The notes under the pieces are model-generated. The model was not told the DNA's origin. It saw only the letters and a list, made by a program, of their open reading frames with translations, and ran no database searches. From Spirochaetales bacterium (GTDB lineage Bacteria > Spirochaetota > Spirochaetia > Sphaerochaetales > Sphaerochaetaceae), in the NCBI GenBank assembly GCA_012800465.1, contig JAAZJI010000157.1, forward strand, positions 1-6,789: 6,789 nt of DNA, read 5' to 3'. The translations under genes and the position numbers were made by a program. Positions 1 to 5,514 of the stretch are shown here, piece after piece. How positions within the stretch are numbered: the first letter of the stretch is position 1; each line of letters begins with the position of its first letter.

Positions 1-899
1 AAGATATGCACCTCGGTATGTTTCGGTCGGTGTTTCTGAATGATTTTTGCCGACACTTCGCTGTGCCACATTTTGTCGTCGTCGCCTGCAAAGATGAGGA
101 TGTTCGCTTTTGTGTTTTCAACTTTGATCCGTGCGAGTTCGCTGTTCGGATCGTTCATCGATGCGCTTTCATATCCCGGTCGATAATCGATCGGTCTGTT
201 CAAGAGAAAGTCCAAGAACAGATTGGCGACGGTTTTCAGGTCGCCTTTTGACATATCGATGTAGGGGACCTCCTTTCCGTCGAGGGTCCATGAAGCATAC
301 ATCTTCTGACTGTATTGTTTCGGCAAGCCCATGAAACTCCATGCCCCGGGTGCCATGATGACGATGTTGTCGATCTCGGGATAGATGACTGCGAGGTTGA
401 GTGCGAGTTCCGCTCCCTTCGATGCTCCGTATACGGTGACCGGTGTCTTTTCATCGCTGTCCGGATCGACGTTCTCATCGATGTACGCCAGCACTTCCTT
501 GAAAAAATCCAAGGGGACGTTGACGAGTTCAGGCTGTTGGTTTTCCATGCCGAAAAAGAACAATGCGAGCACTTCATAGCCTTCTTTTGCAAACAGCTCC
601 GCGAATTCATAACTCGGCGATCCTTCCGAACCGCCGAACGTTACGAGCACGCCTTTGTGCGTCTTGTGTTCGGGCAACAATCGAAACCCGTTCATGTAAT
701 CGCCGATGATGCGACTGACCTGCACACCGTCGATGTCGGTTTCGTATCGCGAAAGGTCCTTTGCATTGTACGCTTTGCTTGGGTCGTAGCCTTTCGGTCT
801 GTATCGGATATCGTTGATTTTTCGAATACTTGCAATGAGGATCGTCATCGCGATTGTGATGATCACGATGTTTCGTACGATCATCAAGAATTTTTTCAT
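1..899 (-). CDS. Membrane-anchored alpha/beta hydrolase, acyl-CoA thioesterase/BAAT C-terminal type (3' end cut by window edge)
   Basis: I translated this frame directly; it stays open for 299 codons from ATG 897-899 to the window edge, so the C-terminus is missing. The start has a good SD (AGGAG at 906-910, 6 bases away). Residues 1-10 are basic (MKKFLMIVRN) and 11-24 hydrophobic, giving a signal anchor or single membrane helix. An alpha/beta-hydrolase core follows: strand and turn GVLVTFGGSEGS (83-94), nucleophile elbow YGASKGAELAL (157-167, Ser160), and AGDDDKMWHS (271-280), which resembles the acid-residue motif of acyl-CoA thioesterase/bile-acid-CoA:amino-acid N-acyltransferase C-terminal domains. 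The catalytic His would lie beyond the edge. A Ser rather than Cys nucleophile favours hydrolysis over acyl transfer in this family. The substrate is unknown. Family call is fairly sure; function is inference. Codons ending in A/T (GCA, CGA, TTT) are commoner than in the genes to the right. Confidence 0.82.
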   Translation of the reverse strand, partial: MKKFLMIVRNIVIITIAMTILIASIRKINDIRYRPKGYDPSKAYNAKDLSRYETDIDGVQVSRIIGDYMNGFRLLPEHKTHKGVLVTFGGSEGSPSYEFAELFAKEGYEVLALFFFGMENQQPELVNVPLDFFKEVLAYIDENVDPDSDEKTPVTVYGASKGAELALNLAVIYPEIDNIVIMAPGAWSFMGLPKQYSQKMYASWTLDGKEVPYIDMSKGDLKTVANLFLDFLLNRPIDYRPGYESASMNDPNSELARIKVENTKANILIFAGDDDKMWHSEVSAKIIQKHRPKHTEVHI

Positions 900-992
900 A
901 TCACACTCCTTTGAAAAAGGCTTGTTGGCAACGGATTGAAATGCGCCACTCCTACCCAAGCTCTCCAAAATAAAAATCAAAAGTTCTAAGGA

Positions 993-1030
993 GATACCAT
1001 AGGTAGGATTGGCGACATTTCCATGGTATC
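993..1030. repeat. 8-bp perfect inverted repeat with 22-base spacer
   Basis: GATACCAT at 993-1000 is matched by ATGGTATC at 1023-1030. The arms do not extend in either direction. It lies about 95-130 bases upstream of the hydrolase start (minus strand) and upstream of the small plus-strand frame. It could be an operator-like site or a weak hairpin in a leader, but an 8-bp match in a 470-base gap may be chance. Confidence 0.35.
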
Positions 1031-1052
1031 ATAAGCACACCGGCGTGTTGAA

Positions 1053-1098
1053 GCGGAAGGCAAGGCTCCTGCCAAGCGGAAGACAAGGCTCCTGCCAA
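1053..1098. repeat. Tandem duplication of a 23-bp unit
   Basis: Two adjacent copies, 1053-1075 and 1076-1098, are identical except at the eighth base (G in the first, A in the second). Each carries the core AAGGCTCCTGCCAA. The unit is not a multiple of three and lies outside any credible gene, so it is not a protein repeat. Its 3' end is 34 bases before the GTG of the small frame at 1133. The near-identity suggests a fairly recent slippage duplication, or two units of a larger genomic repeat family. Confidence 0.85.
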
Positions 1099-1119
1099 CA
1101 TCTTTTTGCTCAGCATGAG

Positions 1120-1125
1120 AGGAGG
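1120..1125 (+). promoter_or_regulatory. Strong ribosome binding site before the small membrane frame
   Basis: AGGAGG matches the anti-SD core perfectly and sits 7 bases before GTG 1133-1135. It is the main reason to choose the GTG over the in-frame ATG at 1115, whose own upstream bases show no SD. Such a site in an otherwise gene-poor gap supports real translation of the short frame. Confidence 0.5.
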
Positions 1126-1132
1126 TGCGAAC

Positions 1133-1237
1133 GTGTTCGGTTTGGATAAAAAGACGGATCGCAAGGTCACGATTCTCGCATTGGTTTGTGCTACGTTCCC
1201 CATCTGGGGTTGGGCAATCCTTCTTCTGATTTTTTAG
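1133..1237 (+). CDS. Putative 34-residue single-helix membrane peptide
   Basis: GTG at 1133 opens a 34-codon frame ending in TAG at 1235-1237. The product begins MFGLDKKTDRK (initiator read as Met), a short charged head, followed by a hydrophobic stretch of about 23 residues (VTILALVCATFPIWGW, then AILLLIF) to the C-terminus. This is the layout of a small one-helix inner-membrane protein with the charged N-terminus inside. An in-frame ATG at 1115 would give 40 residues, but the perfect AGGAGG at 1120-1125 fits the GTG. I do not recognise the family. Small hydrophobic type I toxins share this shape, but no antisense RNA gene or antitoxin is evident. I see no clear promoter. It could be chance, though SD, charge pattern and helix together argue against that. 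Confidence 0.45.
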   Translation: MFGLDKKTDRKVTILALVCATFPIWGWAILLLIF

Positions 1238-1367
1238 CTGTCGTTCTCTTGTACCCGTATAAGCCGTCACAGCCGGATATGAAGGCATGTGATAAGCCTG
1301 ACGATGCGGGAATCATCCTGAACGAACCATGATGATCCTATTCCCCAAAGCTGTTGACGTTGGGTGT

Positions 1368-2771
1368 TCAGACTTCGTGTGCATGCACGGTGAGGTCGTT
1401 CAACCACTTCCCGCTCTTCAGGCGACCGAGGCCGATGAGCAGCTTGAAGACCTCCTCCATGGCGACGAGGATGTAGAGGGGGACGATCGGGAGGTTGAGG
1501 AAGAGGACACCGATGAACGCCAGGGGGACGCCGATCCCCCAGACTCCGAACATCTCGGCGAACATGCTGAAGCGGGTATCCCCTCCGGCTCGAAGGATTC
1601 CGACGATGACGATGAGGTTGAAGGCGCGGAAGGGCAGGATCATCGCGTTGACCGTCAACAGGCGGCCCACTGTCGCCCGGAGCTCTGCGCCGATCTTGAA
1701 CATCCCGGCGAAGAACGGGGCAAAAAACAGTTCAAAGCCCCCCATTACAGCTCCTACCGTGACGGCGACGAGGACGAAGCGCCATGACCACCTGCGGGCC
1801 AGCGGATAGTCGTGTTCCCCGATCTTGATTCCGATCATGATCAAGGTGGCGTTCGACAGCCCCTGAAGGGCGACGAAGAAGAGATTTCCGATGTTTTCGG
1901 TGATGTTGACCGCTGCGATCGCATCGATGCCGATTCGCGAGTAGGCGATCTCGTAGGTGATTATTCCCAACGCCCAGGCGACCTCGTTGAACAGCACCGG
2001 CAAGGAGGTGGGAACCACGTGGCGGATGAACGGACGGGGCCACCGGAACGCTTCACGATCCCTGATCGCCAGATGAGGGTGCTTCCGATAGACCACGATC
2101 AGGAGGAGGACCACCTCCACGAGGCGGCTCAGCGTCGTCGCCAGCGCCGCTCCGGCGATCCCCAGAACAGGGAAGGGGCCGATTCCGAAGATGAGCAGAT
2201 AGTTTCCGACCGCATTCAGGGAAAGAGCCAGAAGGGCGATCTTCAGGGGAGTCTTCGCATGACCCGTGACCCGGAGGGCGGTGGAGAAGATCTGCGTGAT
2301 GGCGCTGAAGATGTAGCTGATCGCGACGATCTTCAGATAGGAGACTCCGCCCGAGACGACCTGCGCCTCGCGGGTGAAGATGTGCATGACCGCTTCGGGA
2401 ACAAGGAGTGAGACCAGGGCGAAGACCGAAGCGGAGAACGTGACGAAGACGAGCGAGAGCGCCATGATCTTCCTGATGTAGCGGTCGTCCTTGGCCCCCC
2501 AGTATTGAGAGAGGAAGATCGACGTTCCGCTGGCCACCCCGAAGAAGAGCAGCGCGATGAGGAAGAACATCTGGTTCGCAAGAGACACGGCTGCGATCGC
2601 CGCTTCACCGAGCTGGCCGATCATCAGGGTGTCGACGAAGGAGAGGGCGTTGTTCAGGAGGCTTTGGACGAGAATCGGAAAGGCGATCGCGATCATCCTG
2701 CGATAGAAGGAGCGACGTTCTATGGATTGGGACGATAGCGTTGTTCTTGACACGAGGGGCGACTCCGGCAT
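1368..2771 (-). CDS. MATE-family multidrug/cation antiporter
   Basis: The 467-residue product is the usual MATE length, with about 12 hydrophobic segments in two halves. It should export cationic drugs or metabolites across the inner membrane in exchange for Na+ or H+. Family signs are FVDTLMIGQLG in helix 1 (Asp47, the conserved VDT.M.G), LRVTGHAKTP (166-175), acidic residues in the seventh helix (NEVAWALG, Glu263, and TYEIAYSR, Glu274), and GILRAGGDTRF (391-401). Asp47 and Glu263 are plausible ion-coupling residues by analogy with NorM-type proteins. The drawn ATG at 2769-2771 lacks an SD; an in-frame GTG at 2751-2753 has GGAG at 2763-2766, 9 bases upstream, and would give 461 residues. It is divergent from the lipid kinase. 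Substrate and NorM versus DinF subgroup cannot be decided here. Confidence 0.93.
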   Translation of the reverse strand: MPESPLVSRTTLSSQSIERRSFYRRMIAIAFPILVQSLLNNALSFVDTLMIGQLGEAAIAAVSLANQMFFLIALLFFGVASGTSIFLSQYWGAKDDRYIRKIMALSLVFVTFSASVFALVSLLVPEAVMHIFTREAQVVSGGVSYLKIVAISYIFSAITQIFSTALRVTGHAKTPLKIALLALSLNAVGNYLLIFGIGPFPVLGIAGAALATTLSRLVEVVLLLIVVYRKHPHLAIRDREAFRWPRPFIRHVVPTSLPVLFNEVAWALGIITYEIAYSRIGIDAIAAVNITENIGNLFFVALQGLSNATLIMIGIKIGEHDYPLARRWSWRFVLVAVTVGAVMGGFELFFAPFFAGMFKIGAELRATVGRLLTVNAMILPFRAFNLIVIVGILRAGGDTRFSMFAEMFGVWGIGVPLAFIGVLFLNLPIVPLYILVAMEEVFKLLIGLGRLKSGKWLNDLTVHAHEV

Positions 2772-2783
2772 GATTCGAAGCGC

Positions 2784-2812
2784 AGTATAGTATATCCCCC
2801 GAGCTTTGCCTA
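2784..2812 (-). promoter_or_regulatory. Probable sigma-70 promoter of the MATE gene
   Basis: Read on the minus strand, TAGGCA (2812-2807; 4 of 6 to TTGACA) is followed by a 17-base spacer and TATACT (2789-2784; 5 of 6 to TATAAT). A second overlapping TATACT lies at 2794-2789 but has no fitting -35. The -10 ends only 12 bases before the ATG at 2771, so the start point would fall near 2777, leaving a leader of about 5 bases for the ATG, or about 24 bases for the GTG at 2753. Confidence 0.5.
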
Positions 2813-2862
2813 TGATACTTCTTTAGACATCGAATTTATGGTACGATCGCTCTAAGGCTTTG

Positions 2863-2868
2863 TAAAAT
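2863..2868 (+). promoter_or_regulatory. Possible -10 element for the lipid kinase gene
   Basis: TAAAAT matches the -10 consensus at 5 of 6 positions and ends 18 bases before the ATG at 2887. The region 16-18 bases upstream has no good -35 hexamer, so the call is weak. The SD that serves the gene, AGGA at 2877-2880, lies 6 bases before the ATG. Confidence 0.3.
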
Positions 2869-2886
2869 ACGTTGTGAGGATGCCAT

Positions 2887-3816
2887 ATGCCTGAAAGCGA
2901 ACTGTTCGTCATTCTGAACCCCCATGCCGGTAAAGGCCAAGCGCGAAAGCTGGAGGAAAAGGTTCGTTTCTGCCTCTCCCGGGGGGAGCGGAAGGTCGTT
3001 CTGATTCGAACCGAAGAGGAACATGAAGCGGAACGTTTCGCCTGGGAAGCGACGATGGACCGACGGAAGTCGATCATCGCCGCCGGTGGCGACGGAACGG
3101 TGAACGAAGTCGTGAACGGAATCGTCAAGGCATCTTTGGAGATGGGAACCCCCCCTCCGGTCCTAGGAGTCATCCCCGTCGGGCGGGGCAACGATTTCGC
3201 CTGGGGGATGGGCATCCCTCTGGATGTCGAAGAGGCGTGTACCGTCGCGTTCGCCGGCAAGACGAAACAGATCGACGTGGGGAAGGTCTACGGGGGCAGA
3301 TACCCCGACGGTCGCTACTTCGTCAACGGCCTCGGGATCGGGTTCGAACCGCTGGTCAACTTCACCGCCAGCGACTTCAAGCACCTCAGCGGCGCCCCGT
3401 CGTACGTGATGGCCCTCCTGAAGATGCTGGCCCGGTATCCGAAGCCCTATCGGGTCGAAATCACCTATGACGGGAAGCAGCGGATCGTCTGGACCCAGCA
3501 GATCTCGATCTCCAACGGACGGAGGATGGGCTCGCTGTTCCTCATGGGCCCCGACGCCCTCTTCGACGACGGGTATTTCGACGTGATGTGGGCGAAGCGG
3601 CCGATCAGTCGACGCAAGATCATCCCCGTCATCGCCTCCTTTCTGAAGGGCACCCAGTTGAAACGGGCGGATTTCAAGATGGTCAGGACGAAACGGTTCT
3701 CGGTGGTCGCCAAACGGGGGCTGCTTCCCGTCCATGTCGACGGGGAGGAGATCAGTCGCGGATGTACGGAGATCTCGGCTGAAATTCTCGAGGGATTTTT
3801 GCCGGTTTTCGTCTGA
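2887..3816 (+). CDS. Lipid kinase, YegS/DgkB/BmrU family (diacylglycerol kinase catalytic domain)
   Basis: A 309-residue soluble protein of typical family length, expected to phosphorylate diacylglycerol or a related lipid at the membrane with ATP. Motifs in order: NPHAGKG (11-17), nucleotide-binding GGDGTVNEVVNG (67-78), GVIPVGRGNDFAWG (94-107, the P.G..NDFA signature), NGLGIGFEP (147-155), ISNGRRMG (208-215), PDALFDDGYFDV (222-233) and VDGEE (284-288), whose Asp285 matches the proposed catalytic DGE of DgkB-type enzymes. No signal peptide or membrane helix is seen. ATG 2887 is preceded by AGGA at 2877-2880; the ATG six bases earlier is out of frame. It stands alone: MATE is divergent and a likely terminator follows. 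DAG recycling, undecaprenol or sphingoid substrates cannot be separated from sequence. Family call is secure. Confidence 0.93.
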   Translation: MPESELFVILNPHAGKGQARKLEEKVRFCLSRGERKVVLIRTEEEHEAERFAWEATMDRRKSIIAAGGDGTVNEVVNGIVKASLEMGTPPPVLGVIPVGRGNDFAWGMGIPLDVEEACTVAFAGKTKQIDVGKVYGGRYPDGRYFVNGLGIGFEPLVNFTASDFKHLSGAPSYVMALLKMLARYPKPYRVEITYDGKQRIVWTQQISISNGRRMGSLFLMGPDALFDDGYFDVMWAKRPISRRKIIPVIASFLKGTQLKRADFKMVRTKRFSVVAKRGLLPVHVDGEEISRGCTEISAEILEGFLPVFV

Positions 3817-3833
3817 TTTTCCAAAACGATGTC

Positions 3834-3870
3834 AAGGGGGGTGCCTCCGGATCGACCCCTTTTCGGTTTT
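3834..3870 (+). terminator. Probable rho-independent terminator after the lipid kinase
   Basis: Starting 18 bases after the stop codon, positions 3834-3842 (AAGGGGGGT) can pair with 3855-3863 (ACCCCTTTT). This gives a 9-bp stem including two G.U pairs and a 12-base loop, and the 3' arm runs into T-rich sequence (TTTTCGGTTTT). The stem is imperfect and the U-run is broken by CGG, so termination may be partial. Position and direction suit separation of the lipid kinase from the glycosidase unit. Confidence 0.5.
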
Positions 3871-3998
3871 CAAAAAAACCAGCTCTTTCCTTTTCAGATT
3901 CAATTAGCTATTATACATGTGTTTAGCTCTGGACGACGTGAACATTGGACCTTGATTTCGATTTTCCGGTTTCAGAGGGATGCCCGTAGATTTTTCGA

Positions 3999-4027
3999 TT
4001 GACATCTCATAGAAGAAAGTTTATCTT
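3999..4027 (+). promoter_or_regulatory. Sigma-70 promoter of the glycosidase/djlA-like unit
   Basis: A perfect -35 TTGACA (3999-4004), an ideal 17-base spacer and -10 TATCTT (4022-4027; 4 of 6 to TATAAT). Transcription would start near 4034, giving a leader of about 50 bases before the TTG start. The rest of the 3817-4084 gap upstream (3871-3998) is AT-richer and shows no other element I can support. Confidence 0.72.
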
Positions 4028-4028
4028 A

Positions 4029-4044
4029 AAAAATGCGCGTTTTT
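4029..4044. promoter_or_regulatory. Near-perfect palindrome over the transcription start, operator candidate
   Basis: AAAAATGCGCGTTTTT is a 16-base palindrome centred on CpG (4036/4037), broken only at the 4034/4039 pair (T-G). It begins one base after the -10 and covers the predicted start point, where a bound repressor would block initiation. A/T arms around a central CG resemble LacI-family operators, which often control sugar genes; this is inference, as no regulator gene is in the window. In RNA it would be a weak A-U hairpin, so an operator is the better reading. Confidence 0.4.
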
Positions 4045-4071
4045 AGGGTTTTTCTGTGACCGGAGCTATAG

Positions 4072-4077
4072 AAGGAG
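4072..4077 (+). promoter_or_regulatory. Ribosome binding site that fixes a TTG start
   Basis: AAGGAG lies 7 bases before the TTG at 4085-4087. There is no in-frame ATG or GTG near this site, and the conserved-looking sequence begins at once, so TTG initiation is well supported. Confidence 0.8.
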
Positions 4078-4084
4078 CCTCAAT

Positions 4085-5509
4085 TTGAGCAAAGATTTGG
4101 TGCCGTTCGTACATTTCTATGATCAGGATTTCGTCGACATGTACGATCGATCATGGGTGTGGATCGATGAGCTGTGGAAGGAGGGGAGCGGAGAGAACCA
4201 GTTCTCCGGTTCCTATCTGTCCTATCCCGGCCAGAAATACTTCAGCCAATATCTCTCTTCATTCGCTTCGCTGTTTCTGGTGTATTCCAACCAGAACCAC
4301 TCCCCGTTCGCGATGCTCGATTACTTCTACTCCCGCCAGGAGGAAGGTGGAGCGATCCGAGGCGAATACTCCATCGAAGACGGAAAACCGATCCTGACGG
4401 AGGAGAACCCCGAAGGGTTTTCTCCGCCGCTCTTCGCCTATGTCGAATACGTCTTCTACCACAAGGTGGGAAACAAGAAGCGTCTACGGGAAGTCGTTCC
4501 CGTTCTCGAACGGCACTTCGCCTGGCTTGAAGAGACCGCGTTGCAGGAGAACGGGCTGTATCACGTTCCGATCGAAGCGTGCCAGACCGGGAACATTCCC
4601 CGGGCGGAGACCTACTACCCCGTCGACTTCAACTCCCAGCTCGCCTTGTCCGCCCTCTACATGTCGGCGATCGGGGATATCCTCAACGACAAGGAGATCT
4701 CCTTCCGATACAAGCGGCTCTACTTCTCGCTGAAGACCCGGATCAACGCCCATATGTGGGATGACGAGGATCGCTTCTACTACGACCTCGACAAGGACGG
4801 ACAGCGGATCAGAAGCAAGCTGCTGGTCTCCTACTGGGCGATGCTCGCCGAGATTCCCAACGACGAGCGGGCGAACTATCTGGTCGAACAGCTCCGGGAT
4901 CCCGCTGAATTCGGGACGGAAAACCCGTTCCCGGCGCTCCCGGTGTCCTCTCCCTTCTTCAGCGAAGAGGGGAACGGGCACTGTGGCGGAGTCTTCAGCG
5001 TCAACACCTACATGGTCGTCAAGGCGCTTGAGCGGTACAGCCATTTCATCTATGCCCGGGAGTGCGCAATCCGGCATATGTACTTCCTTCTGGACACGCT
5101 TCATCCGGATACCGACCAGATCGGAGATTTGTGGGAGGCGTACCTTCCCAACAAGGAGGGGGCGTCGAAAACCGATGAGATCGAGGGATTCCCCCGTCGC
5201 CGCCTGATGCACTATGCCGGACTGGCGACGATCACGCTGATGATCGAGAACATCATCGGGCTCGACATCTCCCTTCCCCGGAAGACGGTGGATTGGGTGA
5301 TGCCCTCCCTGGAGGTGATGGGAATCGAGAATCTTTCGCTGAAGCGGAACACGATCACGATCCTTTCCAACAAGACCGACCGGGGATGGGAGATCCGCCT
5401 CGAATCGGAGAAGCTGTACTACTTCACGATCGAAGTGCTCAACGAGAAGAAGAAAAAGACCCTGCCGATCCCCTCCGGCAAGTGTTCGATGCTGATCGAT
5501 AAGATGTAG
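4085..5509 (+). CDS. Cytoplasmic (alpha/alpha)6 glycosidase, trehalase/GH63-like (MGH1-type)
   Basis: The 474-residue product has no signal peptide, so it should act on an internal sugar, oligosaccharide or glycosylated metabolite. Helical repeats of a six-hairpin toroid fill about residues 40-400: RQEEGGAIRGEYS (84-96), GFSPPLFAYVEYVFY (111-125), NGLYHVP (156-162), YYPVDFNSQLALSALYM (177-193), MWDDEDRFYYDLDKDG (224-239), GGVFSVNTYMVVKALERY (301-318) and DLWEAYLPNKEG (348-359). Asp181 and Glu351 occupy the places of the acid/base pair of trehalase and GH63-like enzymes. Residues from about 405 look like a small beta-rich C-terminal domain with a lysine run (455-458). The TTG start is set by AAGGAG at 4072-4077. 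It heads a two-gene unit with the djlA-like gene, 5 bases downstream. Trehalose, mannosylglycerate/glucosylglycerate or alpha-glucan fragments are all possible substrates; the name trehalase should not be assigned. Confidence 0.8.
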   Translation: MSKDLVPFVHFYDQDFVDMYDRSWVWIDELWKEGSGENQFSGSYLSYPGQKYFSQYLSSFASLFLVYSNQNHSPFAMLDYFYSRQEEGGAIRGEYSIEDGKPILTEENPEGFSPPLFAYVEYVFYHKVGNKKRLREVVPVLERHFAWLEETALQENGLYHVPIEACQTGNIPRAETYYPVDFNSQLALSALYMSAIGDILNDKEISFRYKRLYFSLKTRINAHMWDDEDRFYYDLDKDGQRIRSKLLVSYWAMLAEIPNDERANYLVEQLRDPAEFGTENPFPALPVSSPFFSEEGNGHCGGVFSVNTYMVVKALERYSHFIYARECAIRHMYFLLDTLHPDTDQIGDLWEAYLPNKEGASKTDEIEGFPRRRLMHYAGLATITLMIENIIGLDISLPRKTVDWVMPSLEVMGIENLSLKRNTITILSNKTDRGWEIRLESEKLYYFTIEVLNEKKKKTLPIPSGKCSMLIDKM

Positions 5510-5514
5510 ATGCG

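Larger units (their letters stand above)
900..1367. other. Mostly non-coding stretch between the hydrolase and MATE genes
   Basis: This 468-base gap separates the upstream side of the minus-strand hydrolase from the 3' end of the minus-strand MATE gene. It holds the hydrolase SD (906-910), an 8-bp inverted repeat (993-1030), a 23-bp tandem duplication (1053-1098) and a small plus-strand frame (1133-1237). The frames of 80-100 codons on the minus strand here have no SD, no hydrophobic or domain pattern and look random. I found no convincing sigma-70 promoter for the hydrolase, and no hairpin with a U-run after the MATE stop. Positions 1238-1367 show nothing I can interpret. Confidence 0.6.

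Noticed and set aside
315..914. 199-codon plus-strand frame across the hydrolase
   Set aside because: The minus strand carries an uninterrupted frame with SD, membrane anchor, Ser elbow and acid motif. The plus frame has no SD and no fold pattern.
1053..1098. Two-copy repeat as a CRISPR remnant
   Set aside because: The copies abut with no spacer and no cas gene is present.
923..1100. TGTTGGCA (923-930) and TGCCAACA (1093-1100) as element ends
   Set aside because: The 8-base match does not extend, there is no transposase between the arms and no target-site duplication; likely chance.
1198..1234. CCCC ATCT GGGG hairpin followed later by a T-run, as a terminator
   Set aside because: About 20 bases separate the short stem from the T-run and both lie inside the small ORF, so the geometry does not fit an intrinsic terminator.
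986..1288. 100-codon minus-strand frame in the 900-1367 gap
   Set aside because: No SD, random-looking composition, runs through the tandem repeat, and conflicts with the better supported small plus-strand frame.
1812..2411. 199-codon plus-strand open frame, and a 152-codon one at 1329-1787, opposite the MATE gene
   Set aside because: Their products are low-complexity, rich in Asp/Glu/Arg/Gly, with no SD. They are the antisense shadow of a GC-rich membrane-protein gene with clear MATE motifs.
3865..3880. GGTTTT/AAAACC hairpin after the lipid kinase as the main terminator
   Set aside because: A 6-bp, mostly A-U stem with no following U-run is too weak; the stem at 3834-3863 is the better candidate.
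4484..5212. 242-codon minus-strand frame opposite the glycosidase, and a 190-codon one at 3163-3735 opposite the lipid kinase
   Set aside because: Both mirror genes with recognisable motifs in order, lack start signals, and arise from the scarcity of stop codons in antisense GC-rich sequence.
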